DNA of 64,000 nt from Rapana venosa (GCA_028751875.1 CM054155.1:7261162-7325161), one strand, 5' to 3'; shown: positions 1-10,479, numbered from the stretch's first letter. Numbers and translations: made by a program. Notes: generated by a model not told the origin, from the sequence alone.

Positions 1-181
1 ATTTGAACACACAGGTAAAGGGGGGAACTGGAAACTAAAGTGTGGAGGGGAGGGGGGGGGTGGGGGGGGGGGGGGGTGGGGGGGGGGGGGGGGGGGGGAA
101 GGGGGGCGTGGAGGAGGGGGGCTGTGGGGGGGGGGGTTGAGTGTGGTGTGGGGGGGGGGGGGGTGGGGGGGGGGGGGGGGG

Positions 182-247
<66 letters not shown>
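1..247. repeat. Poly-G low-complexity tract
   Basis: From about position 40 to 247 the + strand is almost pure G, interrupted by a few T, A and C, including one uninterrupted run of more than 60 G. No gene signal is present; glycine- or proline-rich open frames here are purely compositional. A G run this long is difficult for any sequencing chemistry, so an artefact is at least as likely as a real G tract. Positions 250-360 are A/T-rich filler, and 359-425 is a degenerate TG repeat. Confidence 0.85.
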
Positions 248-250
<3 letters not shown>

Positions 251-1008
251 GGAATAAAGTGTTTTAAAATCGCCAAAAAAATTTTCCCAAAACAAAAACT
301 TTTTTTCATAGCCAATTTTTTGAAAGAAATTTTTTTTAAAAAGAAAGGAGAAGAGAAAGTGTGTGTGTGTGTGTTGTGTGGTGGGGTGTGTGTGTGGGGG
401 TGTGTGGGGTGTGTTGTTTTGGGGTGTGCACGCGCACGCCTCAGGTGCATGTAAACGTGCGTGCGTTTCCCGTTGTGCTTTCGTGTGTTGGCGCGCGTCG
501 CCAATGTGAGATGCCTAGGGGTGTATGTTATGTGCGTGTGGTACGCTGCATATGTATTGTGGTTTACCCTAGCCCCATTTTAACATAGATTGTGTGTATT
601 ATATTGTTTCTGTTTCGGGATCTTCTGTCAAAGCTGGACTTTTTGGGTCAGGAACGGCAACTCCCATGTGTAAAAAACTGTCCCCCTTCATGATCTGCCC
701 TTGCCTCAACTTCCCCTCGGCAACCCTGACCCTTTCCCCCCCCCTCCCCCCCCCTATCACGGTTATCCCCAAATTCCTTTACTTCTTTGTTTTTATTATC
801 CCCATCGTTGCGAAACACCACACACACAATCCCTGCCACAAAAATATCTCTTTCGAAATTTTTAGAGTCAAAAAAATAAGACGAACAAAATAATGAAAAA
901 AAAAGACAAACACTAGGGGAAATTGATAAGCGCAGATGGGTTAGGGCATGCAAACGAAACACACACCACTCGCACCAACCACGCACCACGCCCACCAAAA
1001 CACACATC

Positions 1009-1055
1009 AAAAAACAGTTTTCCAAGCAAGGTTTAGGGGAAAAGAAAAAAGGCAC
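1009..1055 (+). repeat. Degraded direct copy of the LINE segment at 1,129-1,178
   Basis: ACAGTTTTCCAAGCAAGG at about 1,012 matches ACAGTTCTCCAAGGCAAGG at about 1,132. The resemblance continues through an AGAAAAGAGGCA-like stretch into CA-rich sequence. The first version has more homopolymer differences. It may be a small tandem duplication or a noisy double reading of the same bases. Confidence 0.4.
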
Positions 1056-1124
1056 ACACCACACACACGCACGCCCACCACACCCCCCACCACCAAACCA
1101 CACACACACACCCCCAAAAACATT

Positions 1125-1292
1125 CATCTAACGACAGTTCTCCAAGGCAAGGTTGAGGGCAGACGGAAAAGAGGCAGACCACCAACATCCTACATTGCCA
1201 ACATCGCTGAAATCAGTAGTCTGGGAGAGATACAAGAGATCGTAGAACTCTGCACAACTTGGAATCACTGCGAGATTGTAGTTCCACGCTGA
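1125..1292 (+). mobile_element. RTE-type LINE, 3-prime end of ORF (fragment)
   Basis: The frame reads VLQGKVEGRRKRGRPPTSY and continues to a stop after about 55 codons. The pattern [IV]LQGxxEGxRxRGRPxxS(Y/W)xxNI is the C-terminal end of RTE/BovB-like retrotransposon polyproteins, just after the reverse-transcriptase thumb region. Nothing upstream resembles RT, so this is a 5-prime truncated or interrupted piece. CA-rich low-complexity sequence (about 950-1,125) lies directly upstream. The assignment to the RTE group is from recalled family architecture and no search was run. Confidence 0.55.
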
Positions 1293-1520
1293 ATGAGAAG
1301 TTCGCACGCATGACTGTTTTCAATTACCTGTTCATATTTGTAGCCGTTATTCCGAATTAGATGACGTCTGCTTCTATATCGAGAAGAAAAGAATAGAATG
1401 AGATGTCGTCTGCTTCTTAACTATAGAGTATTGGCTGCCATGCTGGAGGCTTGTCATGGATACAGGCAGAGTCGTTTATATATTTCGAAACATAACAACA
1501 TTTTACTGGAGGCCGACGGA

Positions 1521-1910
1521 CGCTACAGCCGAGTGGTTAAGACCGTTTGACGTCAATCCCGTGGGTTCATGAAGTCGTGGGTTCGAATCTCTGCGGCATG
1601 TGGTGAAATAAGGTGGGAGGGGAGGGAAGGTTTGTACAAATGTACATGTCAACTTTAAGTTCAGACCTGCCACAGCTTCAAGTCTATTCGTGTTTAAACA
1701 AATGCAGTCGATCAAAATTGATATGAACGTTAAAGATCCCGTAATTCATGCCCGCGTTTGGTGAATTACGGAAACACGAACATACCCAGAACTCATCCGG
1801 TCCCCGAAGTCGGAATGCAGCTACCTTCGTGGTGGGGCCAAAAAGGTCGTATACGCAAAATCTCATCATTGGTGAACCTCGGAGCTCTAGCCGAGGAAGG
1901 AAGAAGAAAT
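1521..1910 (+). mobile_element. tRNA-derived SINE, copy 1
   Basis: A tRNA-like head carries an A-box-like GCCGAGTGGTTAAG (1,528-1,541) and a B-box GGTTCGAATCT (about 1,580-1,590), the internal RNA polymerase III promoter spacing of Ser/Leu-type tRNAs. The acceptor-stem ends do not pair, so this is a SINE head rather than a functional tRNA gene. The body includes ACATGTCAACTTTAAGTTC (about 1,645), repeated in copy 2, then GTTAAAGATCCCGTAATTC (about 1,731) and a GAAGAAGAAATGG-type 3-prime end near 1,900. Similar bodies occur, from memory, in gastropod genomes. Confidence 0.7.
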
Positions 1911-2120
1911 GGATGATGTGGGCTCTGGCACTGTGCTGACATCAATAGCTGACACCACTTCTGGCCTGGGGTCAGCTTTTCCGGCATGATTTCAGTTTAT
2001 CAAATGTGGTAGCATTGAGAAGAGAAACGCTGGGGAAGTGACTGTATTTACACTTGTCAATACAATGAAAGTATTCTTAAAAAATAAGGTTGAAAAATAA
2101 TAGTGCCAAACATTCATAGA

Positions 2121-2192
2121 TAATAATAATAATAATAATGTAAGGAATTTATATAGCGCTGAATCTTGTAAAGCAACAAATCAAAGCGCTCG
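2121..2192 (-). mobile_element. L2-type LINE/SINE 3-prime tail (solo)
   Basis: On the minus strand this reads GAGCGCTTTGATTTGTTGC, then CAGCGCTATATAAATTCC, and ends in an (ATT)n run. It is almost identical to the tail of the SINE at 12,273-12,632 and close to the tail of the LINE at 8.19-11.25 kb. No body is recognisable next to it because a TG repeat starts immediately upstream in element orientation. Confidence 0.7.
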
Positions 2193-2201
2193 ATCTATCT
2201 G

Positions 2202-2219
2202 TGTGTGTGTGTTGTGTGC

Positions 2220-2308
<89 letters not shown>
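2202..2308. repeat. (TG)n microsatellite
   Basis: About 105 bp of TG dinucleotides with a few interruptions. It abuts the LINE/SINE tail at 2,121-2,192, as microsatellites often do next to retroelement ends. The segment 2,310-2,715 shows no feature beyond ordinary AT-rich sequence. Confidence 0.95.
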
Positions 2309-2310
<2 letters not shown>

Positions 2311-2720
2311 ACTCGGCTGAAAATATTACTACATATCGTAATGTTTTATTTGTCACTGTTACTGTTTTGTTATAAGTACTACATATTGTAATCGGTTTTT
2401 TGTTGTTTGTCGCTGTTCTTATAATACTAGAAGTAAACCATTTATCTGATTTTTTTTACATTTGTTGTAGACATTTGTGAATACTATTTTTGAAAGAAAA
2501 TTTCTGTTACGTTTTAAAACCAAATAAAAGTAGGCCGAGGTGACAGAGACCAGACTTTTCTCTACGATGTTTATGCCTGATATCAATGAAGATAACAATG
2601 ATAGCGCTAAATATAGTGCTATATAGACTTACTTTCGTCTGCCTCAAAAACAAAGATTGTGATTGTATTCAACTTCATTCCTTCATGTGTTACTTATAAC
2701 CTTGTAAAAGTCATTATAGC

Positions 2721-2885
2721 ACACGCTATAGTCGAGTGGTTAAGACCGTTTGACTTCAATCCCTTGGGTCCATGAAGTCGTGGGTTCGAATCTTTGCGGC
2801 ATCTGGTGAAATAAGTGGGGCGATTTGTACAAATTTACATGTCAACTTTAAGTTCAGACCTGCCACAGCTTTAATTCTATACGCT
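2721..2885 (+). mobile_element. tRNA-derived SINE, copy 2 (truncated)
   Basis: Same family as 1,521-1,910. It has the A-box-like GTCGAGTGGTTAAG (2,731-2,744), the B-box GGGTTCGAATC (2,782-2,792) and the body motif ACATGTCAACTTTAAGTTC (about 2,838). It ends after CCTGCCACAGCTTTAATTC, where copy 1 continues for another 220 bp, so it is 3-prime truncated or a shorter subfamily member. Confidence 0.7.
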
Positions 2886-2968
2886 CACGATTATAGCACA
2901 CGCATAATTTGCATATATTACAGGCAAAGTATAACATCATCTCTTTTCATTACAATCGGTATCAATCA

Positions 2969-2970
<2 letters not shown>

Positions 2971-3065
<95 letters not shown>
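2971..3065. repeat. (TC)n microsatellite
   Basis: CT dinucleotide run with short TCC interruptions. From 3,100 to 3,420 follows T/G-rich low-complexity sequence (TTG and TTTG runs, then G and T homopolymers) with no gene signal. Confidence 0.95.
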
Positions 3066-3480
3066 TATTGTTATATGTAACAAGTATATGTACCATTGAC
3101 AATGTGTAATGTTTATCTTGATGACTTATTAAGTTGTTGGTGTTTGTTATTTTCTTGGCTTTGTTGTTCTTGTTGTTGTTGTGTTGTTTGTTTTTCTCTT
3201 TATTTTCCCTTCTTTTGTTGGTTTGGTTTTTCTTTCTCTTTGTTTGTTTGTTTGTTTTGGTTGGTTTTTTGGGGGGTTGGTGGGAGGGGAGTGTGTTGAT
3301 GGGGGTGGGGGGGGGGTGCTTTTAGGGTTTTCTTTTTTTTTGTTTGTTTTGGTGGTGGTTTTTTGTTGTTGTTTTTTTTTTTGGGGGGGGGGGGCTGTTT
3401 TGAAAAGGGTTATTTTCCCCTGTTGAAACTTTTTCTACTGTGAGAGGTTAAGTGTGGGTTATTATTAAGAGTTCCTAAGG

Positions 3481-3563
3481 GGCGGGACTGGATGTAAAAA
3501 AGCACATGAGTGCTTATCACTATCCTCGAAATAAAAGAATTTGTCATTGTCATTTGGTCATTG
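3481..3563 (+). mobile_element. Retroelement 3-prime end, CTGGATGTAAA family, copy 1
   Basis: The segment reads GGGACTGGATGTAAAAAAGC, then GTGCTTATCACTATCCTCG, then AATAAAAGAATTTGTCATTG repeated. Two diverged copies lie at about 13,353-13,410 and 19,485-19,545, all on the + strand. AATAAA followed by a short TCATTG repeat is the shape of a LINE 3-prime end with a polyadenylation signal. The parent element is not identified. Confidence 0.5.
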
Positions 3564-3565
3564 TC

Positions 3566-3605
<40 letters not shown>

Positions 3606-3689
3606 CTCTCTCTTCATCTCTGTACTGTCTGTCTGTCTCTCTCGCTCGTCGCTCTCCTCTCTACTCTCCTCTCTCTCTCTCATCTCTCT

Positions 3690-3726
<37 letters not shown>

Positions 3727-3732
3727 CGCGCG
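3563..3732. repeat. (TC)n tract ending in (CG)n
   Basis: A compound microsatellite. About 145 bp of CT dinucleotides with interruptions passes directly into 22 bp of alternating CG (3,711-3,732). Alternating CG is the classic Z-DNA-forming sequence and is rare as a microsatellite in animal genomes. Confidence 0.95.
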
Positions 3733-3986
3733 TTTCTGACAGAGGAAGAAGATGAGAATAGATAACTTAAAATTACAGCGAATACAATAATTATTGGGTT
3801 GAGGTGGGTTTTATTAAGAAAGCCACCATCACTTTCCGTTTTACTCTCCCTTTAGATATACATCACTGTAGCCCAAGACAGACATACTACCAAGCTATTT
3901 CAGAGTTCAGAGTTCTCTCTCACCAGGCTCTACATCTCCTCTGCTCTCTTTCCTAAACAGACGTGCACGGAGATCACTTGGACCAA

Positions 3987-4238
3987 ATGGTGGACCAGCA
4001 GTTATCGCCCTTGCTGCACACGGCCAGGCAGTGGTTATCGTCCATGGGTTCCATCCTCCTCGCCGTCCTCTGCCTCTTCTTCCTCTGCCACGCCGCCGCC
4101 ACCCTCGCCCGAGCCTACCTGCTGCTGTGGGGCCAGCTGGCCAGGGTGCCAGTCTTTCGATCAGCGAGAACTGCGCGTGACGGGGACTGGGGCCGAGTGC
4201 CGAAGCCTATGCGGGAGAGCGCCTCGTGGCTGGGAGCT
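3987..4238 (+). CDS. Candidate first coding exon of a single-pass membrane protein
   Basis: A pyrimidine-rich stretch ends in CCTAAACAG (to 3,960), a good splice acceptor. The first ATG follows at 3,987 in a strong context (ACCAAATGG). The frame starts MVDQQLSPLL; residues about 24-50 are strongly hydrophobic (SILLAVLCLFFLC, then AYLLLWG) and a basic, Arg-rich stretch follows. This is the shape of an N-terminal membrane anchor. GC content and codon use rise sharply against the flanks. The 3-prime end is uncertain: GCT|GTGAGG at 4,238 is the better donor, AGG|GTGCCA at 4,145 is an alternative, and the frame is open to a stop at 4,358. The layout fits membrane-anchored enzymes, but no diagnostic motif is present and I do not recognise the family. 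Confidence 0.5.
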
Positions 4239-4449
4239 GTGAGGGCGTTGTCGTGGGAGCGGGCGGCAGCAGTCACCCCAACCAGGACGTCTGACTATAA
4301 AAGGAATGGTGCCCGACAGTGTTTGATGGGCCCGGGAAGGGGCGGGTATTTTTTTTAAATTTTAAGAAAAGTTTTTCTTCGTTACGTCGACGTAAGACAG
4401 CCTGTTGTCTGTGTTTTTAACGAAAAATGGCCGTGGGCTTTCTGTAAGT

Positions 4450-4680
4450 CAGGAGGCACGATTTAGGTAAGGGGAGAGAGGAGAGTTGAGGTGAAAGCGA
4501 GAGTAGAGAAGAGAGAGAAGAGTTGAGGAGAAAAGGGAGGAGAAGAGAGAGAAAATTGTTATCTTTAAAGTCTTATTGAAAGAAAAAAGGAAGGGGGAAT
4601 GGACCAAGAAGGCAGAGAGTAGATGAGAAGGAGGTGGTAACACCAGGACGAAAAGGAACAAGGCAGAAATAAAGAGAGGG
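4450..4680. repeat. Purine-rich (GA/GGA) low-complexity tract
   Basis: The + strand is mostly A and G (GAGAGAGGAGAG and AAGAAGG-like words) without a fixed period. It could be intronic or a polypurine/polypyrimidine tract. No coding signal is seen between 4,360 and 4,770. Confidence 0.7.
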
Positions 4681-4773
4681 ATGGCGTTTATATTGACAGA
4701 CCCCTGGCATCCCCACAGGGGAAAGAAAGGGTTGAAGGTAAAGTTTGGGATTGTGGGGTGCGCTGTAATTCTA

Positions 4774-4931
4774 TGAAGTTTTCGACAGCGGGGCGTACAG
4801 TGAAGTTTTGGACAGCGGGGCCTACAGTGAAGTTTTAGACATTGGGGCCTACAGTGAAGTTTTAGACATTGGGGCCTACAGTGAAGTTTTTAGACATTGG
4901 GGTGTACTGTGAAGGTTTTGGACAGTGGGGC
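4774..4931 (+). repeat. 27 bp minisatellite, about 6 copies
   Basis: The unit is close to GAAGTTTTAGACATTGGGG followed by CCTACAGT (27 bp). The middle copies are the most alike and the outer copies diverge (TCGACAGC against TAGACATT), a typical array profile. The unit is nine codons long and open on the + strand over four copies as EVLD(S/I)GAYS, but the frame closes on both sides, so coding use is not supported. Confidence 0.85.
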
Positions 4932-4997
4932 GTTTGTGCATCTACAGATAATACACGTGTGACTCTGGGACTCTTAATGAAGTGACTATAGACATTG

Positions 4998-5098
4998 TGT
5001 GTGTGTGTTGTATGTGTGTTTGTGTTGTGTGTGTGTGTGTGTGTGGTGTGTGTTTGTGTTGTGTGTGTTGTGTGGTTGTGTGTGTGTGTGTGTGTGTG
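4998..5098. repeat. (TG)n microsatellite
   Basis: Interrupted TG repeat with TTG variants. Another TG tract follows at about 5,560-5,680 and a GA tract at 5,748-5,790. The 5,100-5,560 interval holds no recognisable feature. Confidence 0.9.
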
Positions 5099-5649
5099 AC
5101 CGTGGGTCTGTGTGAGTGAGTGATTTTAGTGCAAGCAGGTTCGTGCACTGAGACAGGAGGGTTATATGTGCAGCTATGTTATTTATTGGACAATGGGGGG
5201 TATGTATAACTATGGTGGAATGATTATGTTGCCAGTGCTACGAAGCAACGGGATTAAGTAAACCCAGACTTTGGGGGTTAACAACACGATGTGCTTGCGA
5301 CTGTAGATAGCGAAACAGCCAGATCTGTGTGTCAACTATAGTGAACAGGAAAATAGGGCTTTATGTGATATAGTAGCCATTGTGACCCAAAGAACGCTAT
5401 GACTACGCTAGTGTTTCCATAGATGGGGAACTTTTAGCTGAAAAAAGATAACGAGTCAAAAGCGATTCAATGACTTTTTTTTGTACAAATCTGTTTGAGA
5501 ATTATTAGTATTGATGGTGAGAGAATGGGGGAAATGCAAAACTGGATGAGGAGGGAATGTGTGTGTGGGTGTGGTGATTTTTTTGGGGTTGTGTGTGTGT
5601 GTTTTGTGTGTGGTGTTTTGTGTTGTGTGGGTGTGGTGTGATGGTAGTG

Positions 5650-5680
<31 letters not shown>

Positions 5681-5974
5681 ATGCGAGAGAGAGGCAATTA
5701 TACAAGCATATGGAGGGATAAGGGGGTGTCTTCAAGAGACATGTTTGAGAGAGAGGGAGGGGGAGAGAGAGAGAGAGGGAGGGAGAGTGACAGAGAGGTG
5801 AAATATGTATTTAAAAGTGGTGAAGGATGTATATAGATATTATACAAAAGTATTATTTTACGGTGACATCCTTGTTTTGTTGACAATGACGACATTTTGT
5901 AAAGAACACAAGTCTCCCCCATGCCATGTGAACATCTAAAATTCGGCAAGAGAAACATAAAAATTTACACAGGT

Positions 5975-6065
5975 GTAGAAAGTCGCGGAAAGCTGAAAAC
6001 CGCGAGGAATGGAGGAAGCTGGTTGTAAAATCTTCAGTGGTGCCCCGACGTCTACTAGACTGCGG
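5975..6065 (+). mobile_element. RTE-type LINE C-terminal fragment
   Basis: The + strand frame reads SRKAENREEWRKLVVKSSVV. The words R(K)AE(N/D)REEWRKLV match the extreme C-terminus of RTE-type polyproteins, and the same words recur at 12,930-13,075 here (KAEDCWEWRKLV). Only about 30 codons are recognisable. 6,065-6,290 is AT-rich with long T runs. Confidence 0.4.
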
Positions 6066-6299
6066 GACGGGTAAAGATGAAGAAAAAAGTAACTCCAAAA
6101 AATGGAAATTTCGTTTAAGCGTGGGGTGGACCCTGTTACTTTAATGTAGGGTATCTGTTATGTATATTTTTTTTTGTGATAATACCCACATTTGTAGAAA
6201 ACAAACAAAGCACTTTTTTTTTTTTTTTTTATTATTCTTTATTTTTTTTTAACTTCGGGAAAATGAAGAAAGCACTCGTGGAGGGGGGGGGGGGTTCAC

Positions 6300-6575
6300 C
6301 CAGCCCCGTGTGTTGCAGTTTTGTAAATTTTATCACCCTTCCCACGGCAAAACAATGGCCTATCTTCCAAAAAAGCGGAAGGGGTTTTTATTAATGTGCG
6401 AAGATGTTCTCGGCGTTTTCTACCGGGCCCCTGGTTTTATAGTTCACCGAAGGACTTTTAGGGAAAAGTGGAGCGGCATAAGTTAAACTCCAGGGGAAAA
6501 AAAATCCTCTTAAAACGAGATTCGAACCCGGGTCAGCAGATTACGAGCCGTTTCTAACCCCCGGGGGTTGTCCAA
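6300..6575 (-). mobile_element. tRNA-derived SINE, minus strand
   Basis: Read on the minus strand, the head carries GGTTAGAAACGGCTCG and a B-box GGGTTCGAATCTCG (6,516-6,531). The body has ACTATAAAACCAGGGGCCCG (about 6,424-6,443), then GAACATCTTCGCACATTAA, then GGCCATTGTTTTGCCGTGG. The same words in the same order occur in the + strand SINE at 12,273-12,632, so the two are copies of one family. The LINE-type tail is not recognisable at this copy. Confidence 0.6.
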
Positions 6576-6929
6576 CGTGTACAAAAAATCAAAATTCGGT
6601 AAGGAACGTGATCCCACCCCTTTAGTCATCTCTGGCTTAAAGAAGACAGTCGTTGTGGTAGAGGATTTTATACAGTTGTAGGGGAGCACATGTTGTACAT
6701 TATGAAAAAACCGATAGTGACTCGAGGCTTGACCAGCGCATAGGGTAAAATCGTCCCTTAAATCAAGCACGCAATTTGTCGATATGATGAGAATGTTAAC
6801 AAAAAAACAAAAACCCTTTTGTACGATTTACCTCAGTTTTTACCTTTGTTATTGCTTGTTTGTGTTGTTTGATGTGATCTTTTGTTTTGTCGGTAATTAA
6901 AAAAGTATAATTCTTAAATTTATCTTTGC

Positions 6930-6996
6930 TGTCTCCTCTCTCTCTCCTCTCTCTTCTTCTCTCTTTTCTCTCTCTCTCTGTCTTCTGTTTTCCTCC

Positions 6997-7032
<36 letters not shown>

Positions 7033-7066
7033 CTTCTTCTCTCCTCCTCTCCTCTCTCTCCCTCTT
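6930..7066. repeat. (TC)n microsatellite
   Basis: Pyrimidine tract of CT dinucleotides with CTT and CCC interruptions. No gene signal lies between 6,600 and 6,930 or between 7,070 and 7,255. Confidence 0.9.
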
Positions 7067-7255
7067 CTTTTTTGGCATTTCAAATAAATCAATTCAAAAA
7101 CAAAAACAGGCAACAACAAAAATGAGCCCCGTGAGTTGAGCGCAGATTTTTCCTTCTTTCTTTTTTTGGTGTTTGTGTATGTGCGCGCGGCGCGCGCGGC
7201 GGCGTGGTGCAAAAAGTGTGCTTAAATTTTAAACTTTTTTTCATGCACATGGTAT

Positions 7256-7383
7256 TTAGATGTTTGGTGTGTGTTGTGTGTGTGTGTGTTTTTTGTGTGT
7301 GGGTGTGTGGGTGTGCGTGCGTGTGTGGGTTTGTGGTTGGGTGGTGTGTGTGTGTGGTGTGTGTGTGTGTGTGCACGCGCGCC
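7256..7383. repeat. Degenerate (TG)n tract
   Basis: TG dinucleotides mixed with GGG and TTT interruptions, ending in GTGCACGCGCGCC. A second TG tract lies at about 7,930-8,062. The sequence between them (7,390-7,930) is AT-rich with no detectable feature. Confidence 0.85.
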
Positions 7384-8189
7384 GTGTATAGTTATCGGGG
7401 TTTTTCTTGTTGTTTTGCCCCAAAACAAAACTTTGTAAGGAAAATTTTGTATTCGTCGAGAAAAGTTAACCCAAAAATTTTTGGGGGAAAGGGGGGGGGT
7501 TGTTGGTTTTTTATTTTATGTAATTGCCTCAAATCTGTAAAACTTTTTATAACATCCCTCAAAAGATCACTTGTATGCATGATTTTTGGGGGTTTTTTAC
7601 AGGGCAAATCTTGATTCCCTTTTGGTCTAAATGTAAATGATATTATAGTGGCTAGAACATCCTAACTGTTAAAAAGAAAAAAAGATTATAGTCCAGTTTA
7701 TAGGGGTTTCAGTAGATCTGTGGTTCATTCGCATAATGTAAATTTTATCCATGCGATTTAAGTCTACTGTAGATAAATTATTCAAAAGATGATTTAATGT
7801 GACGTGAACATGAATGTTCAATCCAGTAAAGATGTTTTGAAAGTTTGAGTGTTTGGGTTGTGGTTGTGTGGGGTTGTTGTTTTTTTAATTGGTGTGTGAT
7901 GTGTTCAGTGTGTGATTTTTTAGTACGGTTGGTGTGAAGGATGTGTGTGTTGTGCGGTGTGTGGTTTTGTGTGTGTTGTGTGTGTGTGTTGTGTGTGTGT
8001 GTGTGTGTTTTTGTTTTGTGTGTGTGTTTTGTGTGTGTATGCGTGGTGTGGGTTTAGGTGTATGTGCGTGTTGAGTATAACTCCCGTTTTTTTATGTGAA
8101 AAATATCAAATCATTATTATCATTTTAATTATTCTCATTGATATCATTTTTAATCATATGACGACCATGAAAACTTTTTTCTTTCCCCC

Positions 8190-8960
8190 GACTCTCCCGT
8201 GGGGTGGCATTGCCATCATCTACAAAGCCCACTCTGCATCCAGCTCTGTCTATCTGTCACTCCCTTCCGTTTTCACCCGAATCTTTCGAAGTCTGTGAAC
8301 TCAACCTCACCTTACCTGGCCACTCTGTTACTTTTTTCTGTTGCCTTTACCGCCCGCCTCCCAACTGTTAGAAACAATTTTGACATCTCAGTTTTCCACC
8401 AAAAGTTTCAATCACTCCTTGACCGTTACAGCCTCTCTCCCCAAAAATTTAAATCATTTTTGGTGACTTTAACTACCACTTCGACAACCAGTCATCCCCT
8501 GATGTCAAGCGTCTTTCTCTTTCTTTGTCAAATCACTTTTTTCCCAGCTGGTAAACGAACCAACACACAGATCAGGTCACATTTTAGACTGGCTTATTTA
8601 CCGATGTTTCACAAGGTCTGTCACATCTCAGTCTGTATCTGCCCACTGACGAACTGCTCTCCGATCATTATCCCATTCTTTTCTTTCAACATTGCCAAGG
8701 CCTATCAGAAACAAGAAGTGCATTACTGTCGCAACCTCAAGGCCATGATATTCAAACTTTCCTTTCCCAAGCTGTTGAACGCTCTCACAAAACCCGACCA
8801 TTCTGCCCCTTCTAGCACTACAATACCGTCCTCAGCCAACTCCTTGATGAGCATGCTCCTCCTACTGCCCATCTCCTGCCTGATAGGCCATGTGCACCAT
8901 GGTACAACCGTGACATCCTGGTCGAAAAAACGCAAACGCCGGCAACTTGAGCGGAAATGG
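8190..8960 (+). pseudogene. Endonuclease domain of the L2/CR1-type LINE
   Basis: The apurinic-like endonuclease nicks target DNA to prime reverse transcription. Visible landmarks are GGIAIIYK near the left end, SFEVCELNLTLPG near 8,280 in another frame, a YRPPP word near 8,350, GDFNYHFDN (8,462-8,488) and the catalytic SDHYPI (8,660-8,677). GDFN and SDH are known active-site motifs of this domain. The frame changes at least twice between them. The linker at 8,840-8,960 includes LDEHAPP-like and APWY-like words that recur at 61,755 in the second copy. Confidence 0.75.
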
Positions 8961-9329
8961 CGAAAAACAAAACCGAAATAAACAAACAGCTTCTTCGTAA
9001 ACAAATCAACAAATTTTAAAACCTTAATTCATTCAGCTAAAACAAAGTATTACTCTTGTCAACTTCTTGTGCCAAACGTCTATGAAATCTCTCTTTTCCC
9101 TCACATCCACGTTTCTTGGATCTGAGAAGGCTAGTCTCTCCCTTTCTATCACGACCACTCTGAACTTCCTTCTATATTTTCCCTGCATTCTTCTCTGACA
9201 AAGTCCGCAAACATTCGCTCCATTTTTGGATCAGACTCCTTTCCAGCCTGCAACTTCTGATCCCCAATTCTCTGGCACTCCTCTCTTTTCCTTTTTCATC
9301 CAGCAAGCGAGAAAGAAATCGAGATAATT

Positions 9330-10070
9330 CTGACAGGAATGACTATAAAATCATGTGATTTTGACCCCATACCTGCTTCTCTTTTTGCACATTGCCTGCC
9401 ACAACTTTTCCCCACTATTACGAAAATAGTAAACTTATCTCTTGTCTCTGAAAATGTTCCTTCAGCTCTAAAAACTGCTATAGTCAACCTCTACTCAAAA
9501 GCATGACCTTGACCCCAACATTCTGAAGAACTATAGACCTGTTTCCAAAACCTATCTTTTAATTTTAAAAGTCCTTGAAAAGTAGTTCTAAAACAGCTCA
9601 ACAACCCCTTCTCTCCAACAGTCTCCTTTCCTGCGTTTCAGTCTGCCTAATCGCGTCAACCCAGCATTGAAACACCCTTGCCCACACCTTAAAACACTTT
9701 CTGGCTTCTGACTCATGGAAATCTCTCTTCTTACTTACTCGATTATCTGCAGCCTTTGACACTTATTGACCATCTTTTTTTCTTTCCCCTCTTAAAAAAA
9801 CATTTGGTGTTACTGGTACAGCCCTTTTCCTGGTTTAGTTCATACCTTACTGACCGATTCCGACAGTCACAGTAAACAAGATTCAGTCAGTACCTGCCAG
9901 ATTGGATGTGGAGTTCCACAGGGATCTGTTCTGGGCCCTGTTCTTTTCACCCCTCTACACTGCTCCACTGCACATATAATTAACCGCCATCAGATCAACC
10001 CTCATTTTTATGCAGATGACTCTCAGATTCTAAACAGCGACCTCCTGAAAATCTTCCTTCTCTCTTTACA
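9330..10070 (+). pseudogene. Reverse-transcriptase domain of the L2/CR1-type LINE
   Basis: The domain that copies element RNA into DNA. Landmarks in order are FDPIPASLFAHCLPQ (about 9,360), a NYRPVSNL-like block near 9,530, LSAAFDT-like codons near 9,750, GVPQGSVLGPVLF (9,910-9,948) and the catalytic FYADDSQ (10,006-10,026). Both active-site Asp codons are present. Frame changes between blocks look like one- or two-base losses rather than large deletions. Confidence 0.8.
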
Positions 10071-10479
10071 AATATAGCCCACTGCTTTCAAGATATCCAA
10101 AATTGGATGATACAGAACAATTTACAGCTAAATGCAGATAAAACGAAACCATGCTTGTAGGGGGCAAAACACAAACTCTCTTCCATCACAACAGCTTCAA
10201 TACAACTTGGCAATGCATCAGTCCCTTTATCCACTGCAGTGAAGTATCTAGGGGTCATTTTGACAACACACTCTCTATGCAAAAAATTTATCACCCAGAC
10301 CTGCCAGTCCTGCTACTATCAATTACGGCGTATTAGTGCAATTTGAAAGTACCTGTCCCAATGCAACATCCAAACTTGTTGCGTCCCCTCATTCTTTTAC
10401 GTCTGGACAATTGCAATTCTCTGTTTGGGTGGTCGCCAACATCATCAATCCAATCCCTTCAACGTATACAAAACTCTTT

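Noticed and set aside
40..267. Glycine-rich or proline-rich short proteins in the poly-G tract
   Set aside because: Homopolymer by-products without start context, splice sites or flanking coding signal.
1521..1605. Functional tRNA gene (Ser/Leu-like)
   Set aside because: A and B boxes are present but the acceptor-stem ends do not pair, and a repeated SINE body follows in two copies.
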